A stretch of DNA of 22,041 bases from an uncultured Clostridia bacterium (GCA_947253135.1 CAMXYS010000011.1:1-22041), one strand, 5' to 3'; numbered from the stretch's first letter, positions 1 through 6,648 are shown. Translations and numbers: made by a program. Notes: generated from the letters alone by a model not told the origin.

Positions 1-261
1 GGCCAAAGATTGACTTTCTGCTTCAGCTCGTTCCAGTTCCCGCTGCAATTCAGACTGCCGGACAAGATGTTGCCGGTAAGACCGCTGTTGGCTGACCAAA
101 ACAGTGACGACCGCCACCAGTAAAACAACCGCCATAATTACAACAAAAGGTCCCGTTAAGTTGCTGACAAACGAATGGCCACTGTTTTTTGGGGACGCCG
201 TTCCGGCTGCCTGCGAACCGGCCGGCCGACCCTCCTGCCTCTTCATACCTCTGCCCGCCAT
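1..261 (-). CDS. divIC: Septum formation initiator DivIC/FtsB family, partial (3' end outside window)
   Basis: The frame is open from an ATG at 261 to the window edge, giving 87 residues of the N-terminal part. Translation shows a short polar, basic cytoplasmic tail (about residues 1-35), one hydrophobic membrane segment (about 37-55, FVVIMAVVLLVAVVTVLV), then a Gln/Glu/Arg-rich stretch (SELQRELERAEAES) typical of the extracytoplasmic coiled coil. This is the FtsB/DivIC architecture: a bitopic divisome protein that works with FtsL and DivIB/FtsQ. Position supports it, as divIC lies just downstream of rqcP in many Bacillota. The rqcP stop is only 2 bases upstream, so the genes are probably co-transcribed. 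A second in-frame ATG at 246 is an alternative start; neither has a convincing Shine-Dalgarno. The identification is inferred from topology plus neighbourhood, because the conserved C-terminal part is not in the window. Confidence 0.75.
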   Translation of the reverse strand, partial: MAGRGMKRQEGRPAGSQAAGTASPKNSGHSFVSNLTGPFVVIMAVVLLVAVVTVLVSQQRSYRQHLVRQSELQRELERAEAESQSLA

Positions 262-263
262 CC

Positions 264-503
264 TTAAAGCAGCTCGTACAACTCGGCTGCTTCCTCCTTG
301 CGAACCGCCGGTTGCAAGGACTTTACCTTAACCCGGGTCGCCCCGGTGCCAAAGGCAATTTCGATCTCATCCCCCGACTCCAGCCTGGTTCCGGACTTGG
401 CCGGTCTGCCGTTGACCTTGACCCGGCCCGCGCTGCACATTTCGTCTGCAACCGTCCTTCTTTTTACCAACCGGGAAACCTTTAAATATTTATCCAAGCG
501 CAT
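264..503 (-). CDS. rqcP: S4-domain RNA-binding protein RqcP (YabO family)
   Basis: This 79-residue protein starts MRLDKYLKVSRLVKRRT, the classic S4 RNA-binding opening, followed by the VKVNGRPAKSGTRLESGDEIEI segment that completes the fold. It is the right size for the YabO/RqcP family (about 80-90 residues). In Bacillus subtilis RqcP binds the obstructed 50S subunit at peptidyl-tRNA/23S rRNA and helps RqcH add alanine tails during ribosome-associated quality control. The related heat-shock protein Hsp15 (HslR) shares the domain, but the neighbouring divIC fits RqcP. It ends 2 bases before the divIC start and begins 3 bases after the upstream gene's stop, so it sits in a tightly packed operon. 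yabP and yabQ, which separate rqcP from divIC in spore-formers, are absent. Confidence 0.9.
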   Translation of the reverse strand: MRLDKYLKVSRLVKRRTVADEMCSAGRVKVNGRPAKSGTRLESGDEIEIAFGTGATRVKVKSLQPAVRKEEAAELYELL

Positions 504-506
504 GAT

Positions 507-767
507 CTACTCCAATATTTTCAGCCGCATTCGGTCAAACATCACAACTTCATCAAACTGCTCCGGAAAAAAGAGAGTCTGATGAAAATGGGCGAACTCT
601 TTTGTGTTCTTATTTAACCACAAAGGCAGGGGAACATTCAGCTCACGACACAAACTGATTAAAGCTTGGCCTAAACGTTCACTAAAACCCGGTCCGGTCT
701 CCTCTAACGGACTACTGGCCTGACCCGCCACTGTATTTGCTTTGTATAAAGTTAATTCCACTAGCAT
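507..767 (-). CDS. Small conserved-looking protein of unknown function upstream of rqcP
   Basis: I do not recognise this 86-residue protein. It begins MLVELTLYKANT, has a Gly/Ser/Pro/Glu linker (about 16-30), an amphipathic helix-like part (SERLGQALISLCRELNV, about 29-45), the segment LPLWLNKNTKEFAHFHQTLFF (about 48-68), and ends PEQFDEVVMFDRMRLKILE. It has no signal peptide, membrane span or Cys cluster, so it is probably a small cytoplasmic protein. It lies first in a compact minus-strand unit with rqcP and divIC, 3 bases from rqcP. I chose the ATG at 767; a GTG at 776 in the same frame would add three residues, and neither has a clear Shine-Dalgarno. Tight spacing and sensible composition argue that it is real. 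Confidence 0.65.
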   Translation of the reverse strand: MLVELTLYKANTVAGQASSPLEETGPGFSERLGQALISLCRELNVPLPLWLNKNTKEFAHFHQTLFFPEQFDEVVMFDRMRLKILE

Positions 768-832
768 ATTGTTCACATTTTTTCACAAAATCGCTTTTAA
801 TGGCTAAAGTTCGTTTACAAAAGAAACATGTT

Positions 833-883
833 TCAGCTATAACCGGTGCGTATGATATAAGTGTCTCGAACAAGAAGAGACAT
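833..883 (-). other. Candidate 16-codon leader ORF behind a start-Lys-stop mini-ORF
   Basis: On the minus strand a very strong Shine-Dalgarno (AAGGAGGGGG, 905-896) is followed by ATG AAA TAA (894-886) and, 2 bases later, by TAAGGATG opening a 16-residue frame (MSLLVRDTYIIRTGYS, stop at 835-833). The frame overlaps a hairpin (TGTCTC 862-867 with GAGACA 877-882). It lies downstream of a good promoter (930-957) and upstream of the 507-767 gene. It may be a regulatory leader, a remnant of a lost gene, or chance. The frame does not continue into the 507-767 gene. Confidence 0.2.
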
Positions 884-904
884 CCTTATTTCATACCCCC
901 TCCT

Positions 905-933
905 TAAACCCGGTAGCCCCCCTGCCGGGTTTA
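905..933 (-). promoter_or_regulatory. Inverted repeat overlapping the -10 box, candidate operator or leader hairpin
   Basis: TAAACCCGG (905-913) and CCGGGTTTA (925-933) form a perfect 9-base inverted repeat around an 11-base C-rich centre. Its outer arm covers most of the -10 hexamer (930-935) of the minus-strand promoter, so the arrangement fits a repressor operator or a hairpin at the very 5' end of the transcript. On the plus strand it is followed by TACTTTTA, so a weak plus-strand terminator is the alternative, but no plus-strand gene lies upstream. Confidence 0.4.
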
Positions 934-957
934 TACTTTTATAAAGATATGAGTCAA
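930..957 (-). promoter_or_regulatory. Sigma-A-type promoter for the rqcP-divIC unit
   Basis: Reading the minus strand, TTGACT (957-952) and TATAAA (935-930) are separated by 16 bases, close to the housekeeping consensus. Transcription would start near 923 and run through the leader into the small gene at 767, then rqcP and divIC. Confidence 0.55.
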
Positions 958-1022
958 ATAGGTTTGGTATGAGGACACCAAGAGGACCCGGGGGAGGTCC
1001 GGTCTAACTCAAAGGCCTTGGA

Positions 1023-2075
1023 TTAATTTTCTCTGTCCCTCTCAGCCTCGTCTGACTGTGTGGTTTGATCCACCGCGCTCGCCGGTTCATCAACCGGCAT
1101 CGTCTCTTCCTCTTCCTCCAATTCGTCTACTGTCAAAATATCATCTCCGCGTCTAAACCGCCACTGGTACCAGCGCCGACGCTGCCCTTGCTGCTTTTCA
1201 ACTTCCGTGTCATCGTCCACCTTCATCACCGGGTGCACCAGCTCTGCCGGATTGTTTAAATAATGCTGAAAAACCTTCATTGTTTTAATCAAATAATAGC
1301 CATCACAGATGCGCTCATCGACAGTCAAAGAAAGGTCCACCGTCTTACGCCACTCCACTTCGGTCGTACCGTCCGGCAACAGTTTTTTCGCCGGCCGCTC
1401 ATAACTGCGGCCGATGGTCATAAAAATAGAGGTCGTCCCGAACTCATAGAGGTGGTGGAAGGGGGCCCCTGCCCCTATGCTGCCCAAGTGCGAAATGAAG
1501 ATAGATGAATAAAAAGGCAAGACATCCCTCAAGACAGGGGGCAAAATATTATGAAAGTCCAAGAACCGCAACAGTGACAGTAAGATGCGATTTAAAAGCC
1601 TAGGGGTGCGCGAAAAAAAGCGGATCAGCTTATCATCTGTTTTATGAACGCCGGCCCGCACATTTTTAATGTGCGCTGCCATTTTATCTGCCACTTCAAA
1701 GACTGTGTCTTCCGGGGCAAAGGGGACCTTAATCACTGATTCAAAGGCGTCATCACTCAAGGCCTCTTTGACCACCAAGAGCACTTCAAACTGTTTGCGT
1801 TGGTATAACCTCCGACCCACAATAAAGCGGTTGGTGTGAGGGCGGCGATACATTGTTTGCAGCATGGCCGCCACAACTAAATTCAACAGCGTAATCCGCA
1901 CGCCTTCACGCCTTTGTTTTTTGATAAATTCTTGACAGGCACCGACATCAATATGCAGGGAATAATAGACAGCCGATTCGTTGCGCCCCCTCATAATGTA
2001 AGGCATTACCCTCATCATGGGGTCGCCGTCTTTTACAACTTTGCCGTCACTTCTTTTTTTACTGAATAAGGCCAT
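1023..2075 (-). CDS. Stand-alone 2-oxoacid dehydrogenase E2 catalytic-domain-like protein, catalytic His missing
   Basis: This 350-residue protein resembles the catalytic (CAT-fold) domain of dihydrolipoamide acyltransferases. There is an N-terminal strand/helix region, then an NRFIVGRRLYQR segment (about 82-93), ISHLGSIGAGAPFHHLYEFGTTSIFMTIG (about 194-222) and a C-terminal VDLSLTVDERICDGYY (about 246-261). True E2 enzymes carry DHRxxDG at that last position, where His is the general base; here it reads D253-E254-R-I-C-D-G, with Glu for His. There is no lipoyl or E3-binding domain in front and no pyruvate/2-oxoacid dehydrogenase E1 or E3 gene nearby. The last 70 residues are a basic patch followed by a highly acidic tail, unlike E2. 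The ATG at 2075 has an AAAAGGA Shine-Dalgarno. Related stand-alone proteins occur in Clostridia with unknown substrate; activity as a lipoyl-dependent acyltransferase is unlikely. Confidence 0.75.
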   Translation of the reverse strand: MALFSKKRSDGKVVKDGDPMMRVMPYIMRGRNESAVYYSLHIDVGACQEFIKKQRREGVRITLLNLVVAAMLQTMYRRPHTNRFIVGRRLYQRKQFEVLLVVKEALSDDAFESVIKVPFAPEDTVFEVADKMAAHIKNVRAGVHKTDDKLIRFFSRTPRLLNRILLSLLRFLDFHNILPPVLRDVLPFYSSIFISHLGSIGAGAPFHHLYEFGTTSIFMTIGRSYERPAKKLLPDGTTEVEWRKTVDLSLTVDERICDGYYLIKTMKVFQHYLNNPAELVHPVMKVDDDTEVEKQQGQRRRWYQWRFRRGDDILTVDELEEEEETMPVDEPASAVDQTTQSDEAERDREN

Positions 2076-2130
2076 AAACGTTCCTTTTAACTCCCCTTCA
2101 CCAGTCTCCGCCGTCAGGCGAACCCTTTTA

Positions 2131-2136
2131 ATTATA
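2131..2136 (-). promoter_or_regulatory. Perfect -10 hexamer upstream of the E2-like gene
   Basis: The minus strand reads GAGTATAATTAAAAGGG, with TATAAT at 2136-2131, about 55 bases before the ATG at 2075. No good -35 box lies 16-18 bases further upstream, so this is a partial promoter call. It suggests that the gene has its own start site rather than depending on hexokinase read-through. Confidence 0.35.
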
Positions 2137-2191
2137 CTCTAGAATAAGGCTCATATTTTGAGGCAAAAGGGACTTTAAGCAGATCTTTGCT

Positions 2192-2213
2192 CCCGGCCAA
2201 AAATCCGACCGGG
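2192..2213. terminator. GC-rich hairpin at the hexokinase 3' end, weak terminator candidate
   Basis: CCCGG (2192-2196) pairs with CCGGG (2209-2213), extended by one pair across a bulge, around an A-rich loop. A T-rich run (CTTTTATT) follows on the plus strand only. On the minus strand, the direction in which hexokinase is read, there is no U-tract directly after it, so its efficiency as a terminator is doubtful. Confidence 0.25.
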
Positions 2214-2216
2214 CTT

Positions 2217-3698
2217 TTATTCGGTGGCCAAGGCTGCTATCGCCGAACCGGTCAAGTTGCTGTCTGCCACCTCTATCAAATCCAGATAGAGACCTTTTTG
2301 CGTCAAATGTTCGTCAACTTCTGCCGCCAGAGCTTTTTTGTACAAAGCCGACTTGCTATAAGTTGTCCCTTCCACCGTGCAAAGTACCGGCCGGTCCCGG
2401 TGCCCGCCTATTTGAGCCTGCCGCAAAATACCTTCCAGCTGAATGGCCGTCAGCCAAGCAGCCCGGTGAAAAACAGCAGCTGCCAACTCACATAAAATGG
2501 CCCGGCTTTCCTCGCCCACAAATTCAAAATCTGCCGGCCAGCCGGACTTTTTCCCGGCCGGACCGCCGGCTGTATCTTTTCCGGAAATCGACGTCTCGGT
2601 CGAGCTTGAAATCATCCCACCGGCGCCAGCAGCTGAACCTGACCCGTTGGCACGCCCGCAGCTTGCCGCTCCGTAACCTTCCGCCCATAACATCGCATCG
2701 ACCGCCTCAGTTGATAACCCCCCCCGTTGGGTCAACTGTCGGCCCAATGTCTGCGGCAGGATACCCGCTTCGGCCGCCCGGAGGGCCAAACGATAAACTA
2801 TTTCTCCCAAATACTGCCCGGAAATCATTTTTTCAAAACGATGGTGGTCGGGGCGAGCACTGTCTCGGTCTAACGCCTTATCGATCGAAGTCCTGAATTC
2901 GGTGCGGTAGCCGCCCGCCTCCATGTTAATGATCATGTGCTTGGCCGTGTACCGACCTTCACGCAAGGCCGGCTCAGTCCGAATTTTACCAATATTGTCG
3001 GTTTGCTCCACATAAGCTGTATTGGTTCCGGTGCCGATAATTAAGCCAATATAAGATTCGTGTTGTCGGCCCCGACCGGCACTTAAACCGCCCAGCAAGG
3101 CGGCCACCGTGTCATTCAATAAGACGATCCGTCCGGTTTCCGCCAGTCCCCGCTCAGCCAGTTCGGCTAGTAAAGCCTGCCCTAAAAGCTCACCTTCCAA
3201 CTCCGGTAGCAACACTTCTTTACTGAAACGAACAATCCGTCCATCGTGGTCCGGCCGCATATCCATTTCATAGGAAAAACATAAACCGATCCGACAACCC
3301 GGCGTCCACAGGGGTTCGACCCGGTCAACTACAGCAGCCAAAAAAGCCTCCTTGCTGCAAACTTCACCCTTCCCCGGCATGGGAAAACGAGTGGCAATCT
3401 CAAGGTGAACTCGCCCGTTTTCTGCCAGCTTGGCCCGGCCGACCCGAATATTAGACCCACCTATATCGAGTACGATGATGTTTTCTGCAGCAGCTGCGGA
3501 CGCCAAGTCCCCGCGCGGCACGGTTAGCCAAGTCGGTATCATCAACATGTCACCAGCCGGCCGAGCCAGCCCTTCCCTCATCGCTTTTTGAAAAGCTCTA
3601 ACTTGAGCAGGACGGTCCGCCTGTTTAAAGTCGAAACCCTCTTCCTGTAGGAAGCTGACAAGTTGATTGGACCTTTCCGCAAAATTGCCTGCTGACAT
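2217..3698 (-). CDS. Hexokinase (eukaryotic-type hexokinase family)
   Basis: This is a 493-residue sugar kinase expected to phosphorylate glucose or another hexose with ATP at O6 in the cytosol. It carries hexokinase-family signatures in order: phosphate-1 loop VLDIGGSNIRVG (about 76-87), catalytic Asp in LLNDTVAAL (D196), phosphate-2 loop GTGTNTAYVE (222-231), INMEAGGY (257-264), the hallmark EKMISGQYLGEIV (289-301), and VEGTTYSKS near 442-450. These match the hexokinase family, not ROK or GlcK kinases. An unusual Gly/Ser/Ala-rich low-complexity insert lies at about 345-386, between the middle and C-terminal parts. I chose the ATG at 3698 because AAAGGAG sits 7-8 bases upstream; the frame stays open to 3755 but those codons lack a Shine-Dalgarno and overlap the likely promoter. 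It is transcribed divergently from the Gfo/Idh gene. Confidence 0.88.
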   Translation of the reverse strand: MSAGNFAERSNQLVSFLQEEGFDFKQADRPAQVRAFQKAMREGLARPAGDMLMIPTWLTVPRGDLASAAAAENIIVLDIGGSNIRVGRAKLAENGRVHLEIATRFPMPGKGEVCSKEAFLAAVVDRVEPLWTPGCRIGLCFSYEMDMRPDHDGRIVRFSKEVLLPELEGELLGQALLAELAERGLAETGRIVLLNDTVAALLGGLSAGRGRQHESYIGLIIGTGTNTAYVEQTDNIGKIRTEPALREGRYTAKHMIINMEAGGYRTEFRTSIDKALDRDSARPDHHRFEKMISGQYLGEIVYRLALRAAEAGILPQTLGRQLTQRGGLSTEAVDAMLWAEGYGAASCGRANGSGSAAGAGGMISSSTETSISGKDTAGGPAGKKSGWPADFEFVGEESRAILCELAAAVFHRAAWLTAIQLEGILRQAQIGGHRDRPVLCTVEGTTYSKSALYKKALAAEVDEHLTQKGLYLDLIEVADSNLTGSAIAALATE

Positions 3699-3750
3699 AT
3701 TCTTATCTCCTTTGCTTTGATGGGGCCTCTTTGCCGTGTGCTTTAACAAA

Positions 3751-3784
3751 ATCATAGCACAGGGCGGTCTGTTTCGAACGCCCT
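3751..3784 (-). promoter_or_regulatory. Candidate hexokinase promoter with overlapping inverted repeat
   Basis: On the minus strand TTCGAA (3778-3773) and TATGAT (3756-3751) are spaced by 16 bases. AGGGCG (3761-3766) and CGCCCT (3779-3784) form a perfect 6-base inverted repeat with a 12-base spacer that brackets the -35 box, a geometry expected of an operator. The start site would fall about 45-50 bases upstream of the chosen ATG. Confidence 0.4.
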
Positions 3785-3915
3785 TCCGAACCTATTTCAT
3801 GTTATTCTTTAATGGTGATTAATCTGTTTATTCAATGACAAAGGAGTGGATCCGGTGCTGTTTAGCCCAGCGCACCTTTCCCTACTTACACTAGGACAAA
3901 AAGGAGAAAAAACCT

Positions 3916-5049
3916 TTGCATTCTCAATATTCCGTTGTTCTTGTCGGCTGTGGCGCCGTCGCCCAAAAGCATCTCAAAGCCTTGCAGCAAAATCAAAAAC
4001 GTCTGCGTTTAAGCGGTCTGCTTGACCGGTCCATGAAGGCGGCCGAGCGCTTTATAAAAGAACAAAAGTTGCCGGCAAACTTGCCGGTCGCTACAGATCT
4101 GGAAGCGCTGATAACAGATGGGAAGCCGGACATTGTAGCGATCACTAGCCCTTCCGGCAGTCACTACAGCCTGGCCAGAACAGCCTTGTCCAACCGCATC
4201 CATACCATTTTGGAAAAGCCGATGACCCTGGCCATAGAGGAAGCTCGAGAATTGGCAGACTTGGCTGTGGAAAATGATGTCTTAATTGCCATGGGCCATA
4301 TCTATCGCTACTTTCCGCTCGTGGGTCTGATCCGCCAAGATATCCGTGACGGCAAACTCGGTCGAGTTTTAACGGCCGATGTCAAGGTCCGGTGGGGACA
4401 CGACCAGGCCTATTATGACCGCAGTGCCTGGCGGGGCAGCTGGCAGTCCGATGGCGGGGCTTTGATGAATCAGTCCGTCCACGCCTGTGACCTGATGTGC
4501 TGGCTGATGGGCGAACTGCCGCTCACTGTCAACGGCCGCATTGCCAGACTGAAACACAAATTGGAAGCGGAAGATTACGGCAGTGCCATCTTCACTATGG
4601 AAAGTGGAGCCATGCTGACACTGGAGGGGACAACTGTCAGCGGTGAGAAAAACAAAGAAGCCTCTTTTTACCTGTGTACAGAGCAAGCGATCTTTCAGGC
4701 GGGCCTGCGCAACGGCAAGCCTTATTTTCATATGTGCGACCGTGAGGGCAAGTCTCTCACCCGAAAATACCTGGCCCGGCAGCTGGCTGAAATGAGAAAA
4801 AACGGCGGTTTGATCAAAAATTTACGTTTTTTTAAAAATCCGCACAGCGCCATTTACCGGGACTTGGTCTACTGTCTGGACAGCGGCGATACACCTATAG
4901 CCGACGCCACCGCCGGCCTCAACAGCGTCGAGCATATGCTGGCGGTCTATCAATCGGCCCTCCACGAAGGCAAGGCTGTCGACCTGCCGCTCAGCAATTT
5001 TGAGCTGTCCGACATGACCGGTTTTTTTGAAAGGAAACAGAAAATATAA
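3916..5049 (+). CDS. Gfo/Idh/MocA family NAD(P)-dependent oxidoreductase
   Basis: This is a 377-residue dehydrogenase. The N-terminal Rossmann fold shows VVLVGCGAVAQKH (7-19) for dinucleotide binding and the family's EKP signature at E100-K101-P102 (TILEKPMTL), whose Lys is the usual catalytic residue. The C-terminal alpha/beta substrate domain carries GGALMNQSVHACDLMCWLMGE (about 180-200) with the usual His (H189), reminiscent of sugar and nucleotide-sugar oxidoreductases. Substrate cannot be told from sequence. The start is a TTG at 3916, chosen because AAGGAG (3901-3906) lies 9 bases upstream and translation begins directly with the Rossmann strand. It stands alone: it is divergent from hexokinase and followed by the separately promoted ktrBA operon. 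A second Shine-Dalgarno/GTG pair at 3841-3857 opens an overlapping frame. Confidence 0.88.
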   Translation: MHSQYSVVLVGCGAVAQKHLKALQQNQKRLRLSGLLDRSMKAAERFIKEQKLPANLPVATDLEALITDGKPDIVAITSPSGSHYSLARTALSNRIHTILEKPMTLAIEEARELADLAVENDVLIAMGHIYRYFPLVGLIRQDIRDGKLGRVLTADVKVRWGHDQAYYDRSAWRGSWQSDGGALMNQSVHACDLMCWLMGELPLTVNGRIARLKHKLEAEDYGSAIFTMESGAMLTLEGTTVSGEKNKEASFYLCTEQAIFQAGLRNGKPYFHMCDREGKSLTRKYLARQLAEMRKNGGLIKNLRFFKNPHSAIYRDLVYCLDSGDTPIADATAGLNSVEHMLAVYQSALHEGKAVDLPLSNFELSDMTGFFERKQKI

Positions 5050-5114
5050 ATAAGGCTGACAAGGGCAGCCGGAGGTAGTCTCTACTTTATCCAAACACTT
5101 TATTTTTCTTTCTC

Positions 5115-5126
5115 ATGTGCTAAAAT
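5115..5126 (+). promoter_or_regulatory. Extended -10 promoter candidate for ktrBA
   Basis: The sequence ATGTGCTAAAATGAG contains TGC directly before TAAAAT (5121-5126), an extended -10 element. No good -35 hexamer is evident. It lies about 85 bases upstream of the ktrB start, before the tandem repeat. Confidence 0.3.
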
Positions 5127-5140
5127 GAGTTCCAAAATCT

Positions 5141-5208
5141 GCAGCAGGAAGGCGTCGTTGAACGCAGCAGGAAGGCGTCGTTGAACGCAGCAGGAGGGCG
5201 TCGTTTTT
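5141..5208 (+). repeat. 23-base tandem repeat, three copies, carrying the ktrB ribosome binding site
   Basis: Copies lie at 5141-5163, 5164-5186 and 5187-5208. The first two are identical; the third differs by one base (GGAGGG for GGAAGG) and in its last bases, which become a T-run leading to the ATG. Each copy contains a purine-rich Shine-Dalgarno-like core (AGGAAGG or AGGAGGG). The last copy's AGGAGGG (5192-5198) sits 10 bases before the ktrB ATG. The array lies in the 5' untranslated region. Confidence 0.95.
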
Positions 5209-6648
5209 ATGCAGCTATTCAAGCAGTCTGAGCAGGGCAAACAAATGAGCTCGGACCCTTTCGCCGAGGAGTCGGCAGCCGGTTCTAAAAAAGCCGGCAA
5301 AAGTTTTTTTCGCAACCGCAAACTAAGGTCTTTTCAAACCATCAGCTTCAGTTTTCTGGCTGTTATTTTAAGTGGCAGTTTTTTATTGATGCTGCCCTGG
5401 GCCACGCAAAGCGGACGGGCCACTCCCTTTATCGAAGCCCTTTTCACTTCAACCTCCGCCACCTGTGTGACCGGCCTGGTCGTGCAAAATACAGCGACCT
5501 ACTGGTCCACCTTTGGCAAGGCGGTCATCCTGTTGTTGATCCAAATAGGGGGGCTCGGACTCGTCACGCTGGGGGCCGGTCTATCAGTGCTTTTAGGCCG
5601 GCGGATCGGCCTGGCCCAGCGCAGTGTGATGCAAACAGCCCTGTCTGCCCCCCAGCTGGGCGGTATTGTTCGCTTTATGCGCTTTGTACTTTTGCTGACG
5701 GCAGCCATTGAAGGCTTAGGTGCCATCGCCCTATCCTTTTACTTCGTCCCGGAATTCGGCTTGGTGCGGGGCATCGGCTACGGTTTTTTCCATTCAATTT
5801 CCGCCTTCTGCAATGCCGGCTTTGACCTTTTAGGGCAAAAAACACCCTTTGTCTCCCTCGTTGGCAGAGCCGGCCACCCCTTGTTAATCCTGACTGTTTC
5901 GCTCTTGATCCTGGCCGGCGGTCTGGGTTTTTTAACCTGGAACGACATTCTCAGCAAGCGTTTTAAGTGGGAGCGTTACCGCCTGCAAAGCAAATTGGTT
6001 TTGATTATGACCCTTCTCCTGGTAGTCCTGCCCGCCCTGTTTTTCTTCTTCCACGAAAACCGGACCGGTGGGGCGCTGGCCGACCTGTCCACCCACGGCA
6101 AAATCTGGGGGGCCTACTTTCAGGCGGTGACGCCGCGGACGGCAGGCTTTAACTCAATCCCTTTAGATAAGCTGACCGAACCAGGACAAGCCGTCATAAT
6201 CCTGCTCATGCTGCTGGGCGGCGCCTCAGGCTCAACCGCAGGCGGCATGAAGATCTCCACCTTTGTCATCGTAACTTTGACCGCTTTAGCCGTTTTCCGG
6301 CAACGGCGCAACACTTTAATCTTGCACCGGCGCATTAGCAGCAGCACGATCCGCCAGGCCTTGGCTGTCTTTACAGCCCACCTTTCCTTCTTTGCGCTCG
6401 GCGGCTTCCTGATTTCTATTTTTGACCGGCTGCCACTTATGGCCACCTGGTTTGAAAGCGCTTCAGCTATCAGTACAGTCGGCCTGACCTTAGGTATTAC
6501 CCCCAAGCTCAGCCATGCCTCTCACCTGGTCCTAATCTTTTTGATGTATTGGGGGCGAGTCGGAGGTCTTACCTTAATTTTTGCTACGCTAAGTAAGCAG
6601 ACACCGGATGTTATAAACTACCCCGAAGAAGATTTGTCGATCGGTTAA
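5209..6648 (+). CDS. ktrB: Potassium transporter channel subunit KtrB (TrkH/KtrB family)
   Basis: This 479-residue membrane protein is the ion-translocating subunit of a Ktr-type K+ uptake system. After a roughly 40-residue cytoplasmic N-terminus come the four pore-loop repeats of the superfamily: TSATCVTGL (about 82-90), SAFCNAGFD (198-206), TPRTAGFNS (308-316) and SAISTVGLT (419-427). The filter glycines are at positions 89, 204, 313 and 425. GGASGSTAGGMK (337-348) is the flexible intramembrane gate loop, and R450 in YWGRVGGLT matches the conserved Arg near the C-terminus. The short C-terminal tail and a cognate RCK subunit 24 bases downstream indicate KtrB rather than proteobacterial TrkH. 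The ATG at 5209 follows AGGAGGG in the tandem repeat; an ATG at 5245 has no comparable site. Dimers are expected to sit on a cytosolic KtrA octamer. Confidence 0.93.
   Translation: MQLFKQSEQGKQMSSDPFAEESAAGSKKAGKSFFRNRKLRSFQTISFSFLAVILSGSFLLMLPWATQSGRATPFIEALFTSTSATCVTGLVVQNTATYWSTFGKAVILLLIQIGGLGLVTLGAGLSVLLGRRIGLAQRSVMQTALSAPQLGGIVRFMRFVLLLTAAIEGLGAIALSFYFVPEFGLVRGIGYGFFHSISAFCNAGFDLLGQKTPFVSLVGRAGHPLLILTVSLLILAGGLGFLTWNDILSKRFKWERYRLQSKLVLIMTLLLVVLPALFFFFHENRTGGALADLSTHGKIWGAYFQAVTPRTAGFNSIPLDKLTEPGQAVIILLMLLGGASGSTAGGMKISTFVIVTLTALAVFRQRRNTLILHRRISSSTIRQALAVFTAHLSFFALGGFLISIFDRLPLMATWFESASAISTVGLTLGITPKLSHASHLVLIFLMYWGRVGGLTLIFATLSKQTPDVINYPEEDLSIG

Noticed and set aside
2363..2896. Plus-strand 177-codon frame inside the hexokinase gene
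   Set aside because: Low-complexity, Pro/Ser/Arg-rich composition and full overlap with a well-supported kinase on the other strand mark it as a shadow frame.
5050..5140. Cyclic-di-AMP (ydaO-type) riboswitch upstream of ktrBA
   Set aside because: Ktr operons often have one, but none of the conserved aptamer segments is visible and the leader is short and largely repeat.
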